A DNA stretch of 64,000 bases from Gammaproteobacteria bacterium (GTDB lineage Bacteria > Pseudomonadota > Gammaproteobacteria > JAUZRS01). The notes under the pieces are model-generated. The model did no database searches. It saw only the letters and a program-made list of their open reading frames with translations, and was not told the DNA's origin. The stretch covers positions 314,121-378,120 of the forward strand of contig JAUZSP010000006.1 of the NCBI GenBank assembly GCA_030949385.1, written 5' to 3'. Below, one piece after another: positions 7,138 through 15,857 of the stretch (position 1 is the stretch's first letter; each line of letters opens with the position of its first letter). A program made the translations under genes and the position numbers.

Positions 7138-8184
7138 CTAATCAGGATTGGCTTTAGCAGCATGAATCATTCTGTCAATACTATCAGTAGTATGAACTGA
7201 CATGATACTAACCTGAGGGTTTCTACGAGTGAAAACACGAAATACTTCATCTGCAAAAGCCTGTCCAATTGAATCCACATCAGAAAAATCTAAAAGTATA
7301 TTATTAAATTTTTCTACACGATTTAATATTCGTTTTGCCTGTGACCTAGATACAAGCTTTTCACCCTCATACAAGACTAATTTAACTGGTACTACAGTAG
7401 TATTAAAAGCAAAGTCTTCATCCTCAGTACCTGTAAATGCATCGAAAACATCACCAAGGTTTATTGCGCTATCTAAAGCTACTTTCATGTACACGGTTGT
7501 GCCTTTTTGCTCGCTATCATTATGAAATAAATAGTCATCAGCTCCTTCATTGTGCGAAAAAATCAAATCTCCGCTATAAATATAAAACGTATCAAATGTT
7601 CTAGAGGTAAAAAAAATACCTTGGCCAGTATGATTTTCTGGGTCTGTCGTTAGTTTTCCCTTGCTAAGTTCTAGTATTGATTCCCTAGGGTCGCTTAACT
7701 TCATTACACGAGAAATGTGATTAAAAATACCCTCGCCATTATCTGAGATAAAAAACTCTATATAGTCATTATTTATTTTTGCACTAATATATACAGATTT
7801 TCCACCAGAGTGATCTATGGCATTATTTAGCATTTCAGTAAAACCATAATGGCAAATGTCTTCAATTTCATTAGGTAAGTTTTTAAAAATATAACTAAAA
7901 TCTTTATAGTAGACATCACTTTCATGAAGATTTTTAAGAGAAAATTCTTGGGTATGAGAGCGTTTGGCACCTAATGCATAAATTCGTGCTTTTGTATTTC
8001 CTTCGGCAACTAAGTACCCCATTTTTATTAAGGCAGATAGATGAGTGTGAATAGTTTGGCGACTGACATTAAAAATTTCTTGTCCATCATGAATCATTTG
8101 ATGGTTGTCGGACTTAACAGCACTTAGTAAGTACTTTCTAATCAGTCTTGAGCGTTTTGTTTTACCTAATGAATTAGCAGTCAT
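7138..8184 (-). CDS. Winged-helix / HATPase / STAS-like (DUF4325) regulator
   Basis: 348 residues from ATG 8184; an upstream TTG at 8190 is in frame. Three parts are visible. Residues 1-85 are a winged-helix DNA-binding domain (IFNVSRQTIHTHLSALIKMGYL). About 90-235 is a GHKL ATPase fold with an N-box (EMLNNAIDHS), a G1 box (DNGEGI) and GQGIFFTSR. About 270-345 is a DUF4325/STAS-like domain (NNILLDFSDVDSIGQAFADE). This family is known from genome surveys but its targets are not. It resembles an anti-sigma kinase and anti-anti-sigma pair joined to a DNA-binding head. The gene is AT-rich compared with its neighbours, is isolated, and lies beside IS debris, so it was probably acquired by transfer. 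Phased repeats overlap its start, which suggests autoregulation. Confidence 0.85.
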   Translation of the reverse strand: MTANSLGKTKRSRLIRKYLLSAVKSDNHQMIHDGQEIFNVSRQTIHTHLSALIKMGYLVAEGNTKARIYALGAKRSHTQEFSLKNLHESDVYYKDFSYIFKNLPNEIEDICHYGFTEMLNNAIDHSGGKSVYISAKINNDYIEFFISDNGEGIFNHISRVMKLSDPRESILELSKGKLTTDPENHTGQGIFFTSRTFDTFYIYSGDLIFSHNEGADDYLFHNDSEQKGTTVYMKVALDSAINLGDVFDAFTGTEDEDFAFNTTVVPVKLVLYEGEKLVSRSQAKRILNRVEKFNNILLDFSDVDSIGQAFADEVFRVFTRRNPQVSIMSVHTTDSIDRMIHAAKANPD

Positions 8185-8256
8185 TGTCAACCCGTTACAG
8201 ATTCATTGTCAAGTTATAGAGTCGTCATTGTAAAGGTATTGGTAGTAGATTGTAAA
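8181..8256 (-). repeat. Four direct repeats at a 22-bp period over the regulator's start
   Basis: On the plus strand TCATTGTCAA occurs at 8181-8190 and 8203-8212, TCATTGTAAA at 8225-8234 and AGATTGTAAA at 8247-8256: four copies with exactly 22-base spacing and a shared ATTGTMAA core. Twenty-two bases is about two helical turns, so all copies face the same side of the DNA. In the gene's direction the units read TTTACAAT, TTTACAAT, TTGACAAT, TTGACAAT, and the last contains the ATG. Adjacent units also give a TTTACA-18-TACAAT promoter-like pair. The two units before the last, those at 8225-8234 and 8203-8212, open very short ATG-to-TAA frames of five and four codons. Confidence 0.8.
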
Positions 8257-8398
8257 GAAGTGGATTTTTATTTGAGCTCTAACTATGTGTTAGCCGGATA
8301 AGAAAAGATTAAGAGTAGTGGATAACCAAGCCTGAATACAATAAAAACGCTAAATTCCTTTTACCTAAAAAGCAAGAGATTTTTAAAACCCTCACTTT
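8257..8398. other. Intergenic, no feature found
   Basis: This AT-rich spacer lies between the repeat array and the end of malQ. No convincing hairpin terminator, promoter or small gene was seen. Confidence 0.5.
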
Positions 8399-9886
8399 CT
8401 AAACTCGGCCATAAAGCCGATTCAAATGCAAACAGTGCTGTGCCAGCTCTTCGTTCAATGCCCCAGCTTGATAACCCCAGCTCCAATTCTCTTCGCTGCT
8501 GACCCCTGGCACATTCATCCGATCTTCGCTGCCCAAACTCAAAATATCTTGCACGGGCAAAATGGCCAGCTGAGCTACAGAGGCCAGTGTGCTGCGGATC
8601 AGCGGCCACGGCATGGCTTCTTGTGGCTGGCCGAGATAGCCCTTGATGTGCTGCTTTAAATCCTCAGGCGCATTTTGAAACCAACCCAGCGTGGTGTCGT
8701 TGTCGTGAGTGCCGGTGTAGACCACGCTGTTGAGCTGATGGTTGTGAGACAGATAGGGGTTACTGGCTCCACCCTCAAAGGCAAACTGTAAAATCTTCAT
8801 CCCGGGCAGTTCAAATTTCAGGCGTAGAGCCTCGACCTCGGGAGTGATGATGCCCAAATCCTCGGCAATAATGGGCAGCGGATCAAAATTGTCTTGGAAC
8901 GTTTTGAACAGCGCCTCTCCAGGGGCTTTAACCCACCGACCCTCTTCTGCCGTGGGGCAACTGGCGGGAATCTCCCAGTAGGACTCAAAGCCGCGAAAAT
9001 GATCAATGCGCACCAGATCGAACAGATCCAATTGGCTGCGCATCCGTTGCAACCACCACTGAAAACCATCGGCTTGCATCACCTGCCAACGGTAGAGGGG
9101 ATTGCCCCACCGCTGGCCGGTGGCAGAGAAATAATCGGGCGGCACGCCAGCCACCACATGGGGTTGGCCGTTCTCATCCAGAAAAAAGTGTTCCGGTTGG
9201 CTCCAGACATCGGCGCTGTCGTGGGCGACAAAAATCGGAATGTCGCCAAAGAGTAAAATGCCGTTTTGATTGGCGTACTCCCGCAGCTGATGCCACTGGC
9301 GAAAAAAGAGAAATTGCTCAAACTGGTGGTAAGCGACGCTGCCCGCCAACTCGGAACGCCGTTGTTGTAATGCGTCGTCATGGCGATTGCGTTCGGCCTC
9401 TGGCCAGAGCCACCACGGTTGACCTTGATGCTGTTCTTTCAGAGATTGATACAGGGTGTAGTCGTCGAGCCACGTTTGATGCTGTTGCTTGAACTCCTGC
9501 AAAGCCTGACGATCCGTCTCACTTGCACTCTGTTTAAAACCTTGCCATGCGAGCTTGAGGCAACGCAATCGGCACTGTTCGGGGCGTTCATCGTTTGGGC
9601 GTTGCAGTGCCTCGGCGCTGAGCCAACCGCTTTGCACCAATTGCCCTAAATTAATCAGATAGGCATTGCCTGCGTGTACCGAATAACTTTGATAGGGAGA
9701 AGCGTTGTAGGCCACCGGCCCCAAGGGCAAGGTTTGCCAGACGCTGAAACCGGCCTGTTTGAGGAAATCAACAAAGGCGTAGGCCTCTGCGCCTAAATCA
9801 CCGCTGCCCATTTCACTGGGCAAAGAGGTAGGGTGCAGCAGCAGACCGGCGCGGCGCTGATTTAAAGTCGCATGAGCAGAGTGCAA
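8399..9886 (-). CDS. malQ: 4-alpha-glucanotransferase (amylomaltase)
   Basis: 495 residues, full length for GH77. It transfers glucan segments between maltodextrins and releases glucose. Signature parts are present: the N-terminal RRAGLLLHPTSLPS, the nucleophile motif LVRIDHFRGFESYWEIP, the acid/base glutamate in PIIAEDLG, and the third carboxylate in YTGTHDNDTT. It is a cytoplasmic enzyme. The gene is the last of three minus-strand genes, following the GH57 gene by 10 bases. With glgC and the divergent glgB this forms a storage-glucan cluster in which MalQ would remodel short chains. No maltose transport or malP gene is near, which favours glycogen turnover over sugar uptake. Confidence 0.95.
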   Translation of the reverse strand: MHSAHATLNQRRAGLLLHPTSLPSEMGSGDLGAEAYAFVDFLKQAGFSVWQTLPLGPVAYNASPYQSYSVHAGNAYLINLGQLVQSGWLSAEALQRPNDERPEQCRLRCLKLAWQGFKQSASETDRQALQEFKQQHQTWLDDYTLYQSLKEQHQGQPWWLWPEAERNRHDDALQQRRSELAGSVAYHQFEQFLFFRQWHQLREYANQNGILLFGDIPIFVAHDSADVWSQPEHFFLDENGQPHVVAGVPPDYFSATGQRWGNPLYRWQVMQADGFQWWLQRMRSQLDLFDLVRIDHFRGFESYWEIPASCPTAEEGRWVKAPGEALFKTFQDNFDPLPIIAEDLGIITPEVEALRLKFELPGMKILQFAFEGGASNPYLSHNHQLNSVVYTGTHDNDTTLGWFQNAPEDLKQHIKGYLGQPQEAMPWPLIRSTLASVAQLAILPVQDILSLGSEDRMNVPGVSSEENWSWGYQAGALNEELAQHCLHLNRLYGRV

Positions 9887-9896
9887 AAGGAAGCTC

Positions 9897-11594
9897 CTAT
9901 TGACCAGGGCGCATCACACCGCCAAGGGAGGGGTCTCCGCTGCCGTGGGCAAAACGCTGAGTGAGGTAGTCGGGGGCATTTACGCCCAAGAGCAGATAAA
10001 GGTTGCTCAGGTGCTGGCGGAACAGCTGCTCGAAACTGCTCACCGCTGCTTCGGGGTTGTAGTCACCAAACCACCAGAACCAGTCTGAACTTTCGCAGGT
10101 GGCCAGCTGGTGTTGCAGCGCGTGTAGTTGCTCGTCGCTAAAGGTGTTTTCCGCCACAGTGGCATCGTAAATTCGTTTAGCATCGCAGAGCATGTCCCAA
10201 CCTCGGTTTTTATCTTTGTCACCGATCCAAGTAGAAAAGGTGCCGTAGACCCAACTGCCTGCCACCAATGGGGGCGAGGAGGGGTGCGTTTGTTGGCTCA
10301 GATCGGCAAAGGTGGTGAGCTTGAGGGTGGGGTGGTTTTCCAGCGCAGCGTAGAGTTGATCGAGAAAATGAAAGCCGTTTTCGGGGAAATGTTCCCATGC
10401 GTTTTCACCGTCCATAATAATCGAGACCACGTTGCCTGGTTGCTGAGCACGGGCGTGACGAATGACCTCCAGATGGTTGATCAGATCGCCGACCGCATCT
10501 TCGGTGTGCCAGTTGGCGTAGTGGAAACCGATCAGATCGGAGAGGCCATCGTCGCGGAAAAAGAGCTGCGTACCGGAAGCGTCGTCTTGATAACCTTGAT
10601 GCAGCCAGTTTTTATGCTGCTCGTCTCGGGGCCAGTGAGCCTGTTGTAGGCTGTTGCTGAGTACGGTTTCACCGCTGGCGAGCCATTTTATTCCCGCATC
10701 GGCGTAGAGTTGCAGACTCTCTTGGCTGGTGCCACCTTCAGAGGGCCAACAGCCTTTTGGTTTAAAGCCAAAGTGGTGCTCAAAGGTGTTGATGCCTTCC
10801 TCGATGTGCCAACGGGCGCGGGTTTCCCCATCGGGGTAGGCGGCCAAAATGGGCAGATTGACCTCAGGCATTGCTTCACGGGCGCTGTCAAAATTGAGCA
10901 ACAAGGGCACGATGGGGTGGGCTTGTGGAGAGATTGAAAGTTCTATTTGCCCCCGTTGCGCCAACACCTTGTAACGGTTCAGCACGCCTGAGAGCAGCTC
11001 ACTGATGATTTGCATCAGTTGGTGGCGCTCTGAAAGCGTGTAGCCTGTGCCTTTTTCGATCAGTTTTTGCACACGTTTATCTTTACGGCGCACGGTCTCA
11101 CCCAACCACGCTAAGTGGTACCAGACCAGCAGGTCGGCCAGATAATGGTCGCTGAGGTAGGTGGTGCTGTTCTCTTCTTTTTGCACCAGACGCGCCAAAT
11201 TTGCGAGGCGTTGATAAGGCGGAAAGCGGTGGATAAACCGCTGCTCATTGACCCGCAGACAGGCGCTGATCAGCTCTTGTCGCTGTTCGGAATGGCGGGG
11301 TAAAACCGCCGCATCCAACGCCGCCAGCAGCGGGTCACGCAGGGCGCTGCCTTCTTTGAGGTAGCTTTGGACTTGTTGGGCGTAGTCTTCGATCTGATTG
11401 AGCAAGATGGGCGCGAAGTTGACCACCACCCGTGCTGCGGGGTGGTTTTCTAGATGCGCCACCATGTCCACATAATCTTTGATGGCGTGTAAGTACGTCC
11501 AAGGAAGCTGGTATTCACCGCTGAGGTGATCGCGGTATTCAGGCTGGTGCATGTGCCAGCAGAAGACGACATTTAAGGGAGGCTCATCGTGCAT
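9897..11594 (-). CDS. Glycoside hydrolase family 57 (alpha-amylase type)
   Basis: 565 residues, typical for the bacterial GH57 proteins found beside glycogen genes. The start motif [12 protein letters not shown] carries the conserved GH57 HQP. The nucleophile lies in [11 protein letters not shown] (Glu) and the acid/base in [13 protein letters not shown] (Asp). No signal peptide is present, so it acts in the cytoplasm on alpha-1,4 glucan, either cutting or transferring chains; GH57 includes amylases, 4-alpha-glucanotransferases and branching enzymes, and the exact activity cannot be told from motifs alone. It overlaps the end of glgC by 11 bases and is followed by malQ after 10, so the three are one transcription unit. 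Confidence 0.9.
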   Translation of the reverse strand: MHDEPPLNVVFCWHMHQPEYRDHLSGEYQLPWTYLHAIKDYVDMVAHLENHPAARVVVNFAPILLNQIEDYAQQVQSYLKEGSALRDPLLAALDAAVLPRHSEQRQELISACLRVNEQRFIHRFPPYQRLANLARLVQKEENSTTYLSDHYLADLLVWYHLAWLGETVRRKDKRVQKLIEKGTGYTLSERHQLMQIISELLSGVLNRYKVLAQRGQIELSISPQAHPIVPLLLNFDSAREAMPEVNLPILAAYPDGETRARWHIEEGINTFEHHFGFKPKGCWPSEGGTSQESLQLYADAGIKWLASGETVLSNSLQQAHWPRDEQHKNWLHQGYQDDASGTQLFFRDDGLSDLIGFHYANWHTEDAVGDLINHLEVIRHARAQQPGNVVSIIMDGENAWEHFPENGFHFLDQLYAALENHPTLKLTTFADLSQQTHPSSPPLVAGSWVYGTFSTWIGDKDKNRGWDMLCDAKRIYDATVAENTFSDEQLHALQHQLATCESSDWFWWFGDYNPEAAVSSFEQLFRQHLSNLYLLLGVNAPDYLTQRFAHGSGDPSLGGVMRPGQ

Positions 11595-12852
11595 GGTGAA
11601 TCACCTGTTCTAACATTTCAGGTACCACCAGAGTCACGCCGTTGTCGGTGACGTGAAAGCGTTTGCGGTCTTCGTCTGGGTTTTCGCCGATGATGGTACC
11701 TTCAGGAAGTTTGCAACCTTTGTCGATGACCGCTTTTTTGATCCGGCAGTGTCGTCCAATTTCAACGTTGGGCAGAATGACGGAATCTTCTACCAGTGAG
11801 TAGGAGTTGACTTTGACATTGGAAAACAGCAGTGAGTGACGTACGGTGGAACCAGAAATAAGACAGCCGCCGGAGACCATCGAGTCTACTGCCATGCCAC
11901 GGCGTTCGTCATCGTCGAAGACAAATTTAGCCGGTGGCAGTTGTTCTTGATAGGTCCAAATAGGCCACTCTTCGTCGTAGAGGTTGAGGTCTGGGCTGAC
12001 CCCGATCAGTTCTAAATTGGCTTCCCAGAAGGAATCAACTGTACCCACATCACGCCAGTAGGCTTGATTGCCTTTGTGTAGATGAGATAAAGGACAGGCC
12101 ACCACACGGTGTTTTTCGATAATAGCGGGAATGATGTCGTGGCCAAAGTCGTGAGTAGAATCGGTCATTTTGGCATCAGCCATGAGTTGTTCGTAGAGAA
12201 ATTCGGTGTTGAACAGATAAATGCCCATAGATGCCAGCGCACGATCGGGGTTGTTTGGCATCGCCTCGGGTTGCTCGGGTTTTTCTGAGAATTTGGTGAT
12301 GCGGTTTTTGTTATCAACACTCATGACACCGAACGATTTGGCCGCATCGAGATCAATTTCGATGCAGCCAATGGTCATGTCGGCGTTGTTTTCCAAATGA
12401 TGCGCCAACATCAAGCCGTAGTCGGTGCGATAAATATGGTCACCAGCTAAAATAAGCACATAATCGGGGCTGTGGCTGCGAATGATGTCCAGATTTTGGT
12501 AGACCGCATCGGCGGTGCCGGTGTACCAACTGTTGACGATGCGCTGTTGAGCGGGCAGCAGCTCGATGAACTCACCAAATTCACCGCGAAAAATACCCCA
12601 GCCTTTTTGGATGTGGCGGATCAGCGAGTGGGATTTGTACTGGGTTAAGACGGCAATGTTGCGGATGCCGGAGTTGACGCAGTTGGAAAGAGCAAAGTCG
12701 ATGATGCGGAATTTTCCGCCAAAGGGAACCGCTGGTTTGGCGCGCCAATTGGTCAGTTGTTTCAGGCGCGAGCCTCGACCACCCGCTAAAATCAACGCCA
12801 GTGTATTTCGGGTTGGGTGAGTTACAAATCGTGCGGTATAATCAGGATGCAT
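11584..12852 (-). CDS. glgC: Glucose-1-phosphate adenylyltransferase
   Basis: 422 residues from ATG 12852, which follows AAGGAG on the minus strand; an upstream in-frame ATG at 12945 would add 31 residues with no family match. It makes ADP-glucose, the committed step of glycogen synthesis. Motifs: [13 protein letters not shown] (nucleotide loop), [16 protein letters not shown] (activator and substrate region), [10 protein letters not shown] (catalytic Asp), [10 protein letters not shown], and a C-terminal left-handed beta-helix region. The enzyme is usually a tetramer controlled by fructose-1,6-bisphosphate and AMP. It is the first gene of the minus-strand glgC-GH57-malQ unit and lies divergently from glgB. 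No glgA lies in the window. Confidence 0.96.
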   Translation of the reverse strand: MHPDYTARFVTHPTRNTLALILAGGRGSRLKQLTNWRAKPAVPFGGKFRIIDFALSNCVNSGIRNIAVLTQYKSHSLIRHIQKGWGIFRGEFGEFIELLPAQQRIVNSWYTGTADAVYQNLDIIRSHSPDYVLILAGDHIYRTDYGLMLAHHLENNADMTIGCIEIDLDAAKSFGVMSVDNKNRITKFSEKPEQPEAMPNNPDRALASMGIYLFNTEFLYEQLMADAKMTDSTHDFGHDIIPAIIEKHRVVACPLSHLHKGNQAYWRDVGTVDSFWEANLELIGVSPDLNLYDEEWPIWTYQEQLPPAKFVFDDDERRGMAVDSMVSGGCLISGSTVRHSLLFSNVKVNSYSLVEDSVILPNVEIGRHCRIKKAVIDKGCKLPEGTIIGENPDEDRKRFHVTDNGVTLVVPEMLEQVIHHAR

Positions 12853-13032
12853 ATTTTTACTTCTCCTTTGGAGCCATCTAAGGCTGGGTGCATAGGGTCG
12901 AGGTAATGCGTGAGTGTTGTTGTTCTGTTTTGCATCGAATAGCATAGCATCTGGATAAGAGTACTAATAAATAACACAGACTTTTCACAATGAATACTAA
13001 ATTCTGGAATTTAATTCCAAGGTAGCCACTTT
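12853..13032. promoter_or_regulatory. Divergent promoter region between glgC and glgB
   Basis: This 180-base gap separates glgC (minus) from glgB (plus), so promoters for both units must lie here. The part next to glgB is AT-rich (about 12955-13020). I could not assign firm -35/-10 boxes or an operator. Confidence 0.5.
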
Positions 13033-15216
13033 ATGGATCACAAGGTAGATATTCGGCAGATTACGCCAGAGATGCAGCGCATTATCGACAGCCGTCATCA
13101 CGATCCCTTTTCGGTTTTGGGGCGACACGAGCAGGCGGATTCGGTGTTGGTGCGGCTGTTTTTACCCAAGGTGCAGTGGGTTAAATTTGCCGAGAGCGGT
13201 GAGGCTTTGCAGCGCATCGAGGGCAGTGATTTTTTTATCTGGCAGGGTGAAAAGGAACAGTTACCGAGCCATTATCGTTTGCGCGGTGAGTTGAGCGACG
13301 GCCAATCGTTTGAACGCTATGACCCGTACTGTTTCGGTGCGCAGTTGGGTGAGCTGGACATTCATCTGTTTAACGAGGGCAAACATTGGCATGCCTATCG
13401 TTTTTTAGGCGCACATCAACGCACCGTCGAAGGCATTGAGGGTATTTTGTTTGCAGTCTGGGCACCCGGTGCGGAGCGCATCAGTGTGGTGGGTGAGTTC
13501 AATCTATGGGATGGTCGTTGTCATCCGATGCGGGTGCGTGGTGGCAGTGGGGTTTGGGAACTGTTTATCCCCGAACTGCCTTTGGGTTCGCTGTATAAAT
13601 TTGAAATTCGCAACGCTCAACACGGCTCCATCAGTCTTAAATCCGATCCTTATGGCCAGTTTTTTGAGCAACGCCCGAATACTTCTTCGGTGGTGTTGGG
13701 TGAGTCCCAATACGGTTGGCAAGACGGCAATTGGATGGAGGTGCGTAAAAAGCGCGATTGGTTGCAAGAGCCGCTCTCTATTTATGAGTTGCATTTGGGT
13801 TCGTGGCAACGCGGTGAGGATAACGGTTTCATTAATTATCGGCAGATTGCCGAGCAGTTGGTGCCGTACGTTAAAAAACTGGGGTTTACTCACATCGAGC
13901 TGTTGCCCATTTCGGAACATCCATTGGATGCTTCTTGGGGCTATCAGACCACCGGTTTTTATGCCCCCACCAGTCGTTTTGGCTCGCCCGATGATTTTCG
14001 CTATTTGATTGATCACTGTCATCAACACGGCATTGGGGTGTTGTTGGATTGGGTGCCAGCGCATTTTCCCAAAGACGCTCACGGGTTGGGGCGTTTTGAT
14101 GGCGAAGCGCTTTATGAACACGCCGATCCGCGTCAAGGTGAACACCGTGATTGGGGTACGTTGATTTTTAATTACGGTCGCAGCGAGGTAAAAAACTTCC
14201 TCATCTCCAACGCCATTTATTGGATGGAGGAGTTTCATCTGGACGGTTTGCGGGTGGATGCGGTGGCCTCGATGCTCTATTTGGATTACTCCCGTGAGCC
14301 AGATGAGTGGATTCCCAATGAACACGGTGGTCGCGAAAACTTGCAGGCCATCGCTTTTTTGCGCGAGATGAACGAAATCGTTCACGCCCGTTTTCCAGGC
14401 GCGATGGTGATGGCGGAAGAGTCCACCTCATGGCCACAGGTGACACGCCCCACATGGCTGGGTGGGTTGGGTTTCTCGATGAAATGGAATATGGGCTGGA
14501 TGCACGACAGCTTGGACTATTTTCAGCAAGATCCGGTGTATCGTCAGTATCATCACGATAAACTCACCTTTGGTTTGATGTACGCATTTCAAGAGAACTT
14601 TGCTCTGCCCTTTTCTCATGATGAGGTGGTGCATGAAAAAGGCTCGATGATTGCAAAAATGCCGGGAGACGAGTGGCAAAAATTTGCCAATCTGCGTTTG
14701 CTCTACACGTATATGTTTACCTATCCAGGCAAAAAATTGCTTTTTATGGGCTGTGAGTTTGCTCAATATCGTGAGTGGAATGAAGATGTCTCTCTGGATT
14801 GGTATTTGTCAGAGGATAACAAACACAGCGGTATGCAGCAGCTGGTGGCGGATCTGAACGGTTTGTATCGAAATCAAACCGCACTTTATAAACACGATTT
14901 TGATGGTCAGGGGTTTGAGTGGATTGATTGCCATGACAGCTCGCAGTCCGTGTTGAGTTACCTGCGTCACAGTGAGGATGAATCCCTTGTGGTGGTGCTG
15001 AATTTTACCCCTATACCGAGGGAAAATTACCGCATTGGTTTGCCCGCAGCAGGAGAATATGAAGTGGTGTTTAACTCTGATTCGACCTACTACGGTGGCA
15101 GCAATGTGGGAAATCCAACTCGCTTGCACAGTGAAACAGAGACATGGATGGGTAAATCGGATTCAGTGGCGTTGACCTTACCCCCGCTGGCGGGGTTGAT
15201 TTTAAGGCGCTGTTAA
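13033..15216 (+). CDS. glgB: 1,4-alpha-glucan branching enzyme
   Basis: 727 residues, equal to the standard proteobacterial GlgB. It makes the alpha-1,6 branch points of glycogen. The order is an N-terminal CBM48 part with the extra N1 module typical of long GlgB ([11 protein letters not shown]), then the GH13 barrel with conserved regions: [10 protein letters not shown], the nucleophile in [15 protein letters not shown], the acid/base in [11 protein letters not shown], and the third carboxylate in [15 protein letters not shown], followed by the C-terminal beta domain. It is transcribed opposite to glgC from a shared 180-base promoter region. Glycogen synthase and phosphorylase are absent here and must lie elsewhere if the pathway is complete. 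Confidence 0.97.
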   Translation: MDHKVDIRQITPEMQRIIDSRHHDPFSVLGRHEQADSVLVRLFLPKVQWVKFAESGEALQRIEGSDFFIWQGEKEQLPSHYRLRGELSDGQSFERYDPYCFGAQLGELDIHLFNEGKHWHAYRFLGAHQRTVEGIEGILFAVWAPGAERISVVGEFNLWDGRCHPMRVRGGSGVWELFIPELPLGSLYKFEIRNAQHGSISLKSDPYGQFFEQRPNTSSVVLGESQYGWQDGNWMEVRKKRDWLQEPLSIYELHLGSWQRGEDNGFINYRQIAEQLVPYVKKLGFTHIELLPISEHPLDASWGYQTTGFYAPTSRFGSPDDFRYLIDHCHQHGIGVLLDWVPAHFPKDAHGLGRFDGEALYEHADPRQGEHRDWGTLIFNYGRSEVKNFLISNAIYWMEEFHLDGLRVDAVASMLYLDYSREPDEWIPNEHGGRENLQAIAFLREMNEIVHARFPGAMVMAEESTSWPQVTRPTWLGGLGFSMKWNMGWMHDSLDYFQQDPVYRQYHHDKLTFGLMYAFQENFALPFSHDEVVHEKGSMIAKMPGDEWQKFANLRLLYTYMFTYPGKKLLFMGCEFAQYREWNEDVSLDWYLSEDNKHSGMQQLVADLNGLYRNQTALYKHDFDGQGFEWIDCHDSSQSVLSYLRHSEDESLVVVLNFTPIPRENYRIGLPAAGEYEVVFNSDSTYYGGSNVGNPTRLHSETETWMGKSDSVALTLPPLAGLILRRC

Positions 15217-15230
15217 TGATGTATGAGCAT

Positions 15231-15752
15231 TTAACGCAGGGCTTTTCGTCGTTGGCGTTTTTTTAACGCCTGCACCACATGATAGCGCCAAAAAATTCTC
15301 ATGCCCGCATAGCCCAGCAGCGCACTGACGATGCCCATCACCAAGCAGCCGAGTAGAAACGGCTGCCATATTTGTCCCAAACCGCTGCTAAACCAAGCCA
15401 GACTTAATTCAAACTGAAAAATCTGCGCGTCGTAACCCAGCAAAGCAGCACCCACCACATACGCAGTGTAGAACAGCGCTGGCATGGTGATAGGGTTGGT
15501 TAGCCAGACTAAACTAATGGAGATGGGCAGGTTGGCGCGGCAGGGTACAGCGGCAATGGCGGCAAACAGCATCTGAAACGGCACTGGCATCCATGCCATA
15601 AAGAGGCCGACGCCAAAGGCATTGGCGATGGAGCGGCGGTTAATGTGCCATAGATTGGGGTCGTGCAGCAGCGTGCCAAGGCATTGAAGGTTCTTATGTT
15701 TACGAACTTTGTTCGGGTCTGGCATAAGACGTTTGAAAATCTGCTTTGGCAT
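15231..15752 (-). CDS. DUF2062 membrane protein
   Basis: 173 residues with the DUF2062 layout: a basic cytoplasmic start (about 45 residues with LGTLLHDPNLWHINRRS), a conserved GLFMAWMPVPFQM segment, then several membrane helices (LPISISLVWLTNPITMPALFYTAYVVG and the C-terminal pair) and a basic tail. The family is widespread in Gammaproteobacteria and its function is unknown. It converges on glgB with a 14-base gap and points away from comEC, which starts about 105 bases upstream of its own start on the other strand. That divergent arrangement next to comEC-type genes is commonly seen in this group. Confidence 0.88.
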   Translation of the reverse strand: MPKQIFKRLMPDPNKVRKHKNLQCLGTLLHDPNLWHINRRSIANAFGVGLFMAWMPVPFQMLFAAIAAVPCRANLPISISLVWLTNPITMPALFYTAYVVGAALLGYDAQIFQFELSLAWFSSGLGQIWQPFLLGCLVMGIVSALLGYAGMRIFWRYHVVQALKKRQRRKALR

Positions 15753-15857
15753 GAGGGGGTATCGGTCTCAATGAAAAGTTGTCACAGCGTGTGCTTGGGA
15801 AGCGTATAAATCAATTTAGGCATTATCCACCTTTATGAGCAAAACAGGAACCAGCTT

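Noticed and set aside
6903-7163. Minus-strand 86-codon frame
   Set aside because: It has no recognisable domain, overlaps IS debris and the end of the regulator gene, and has the composition of chance reading.
13504-14385. Long minus-strand frame inside glgB
   Set aside because: It is the antisense shadow of a strongly conserved gene and has no domain of its own.
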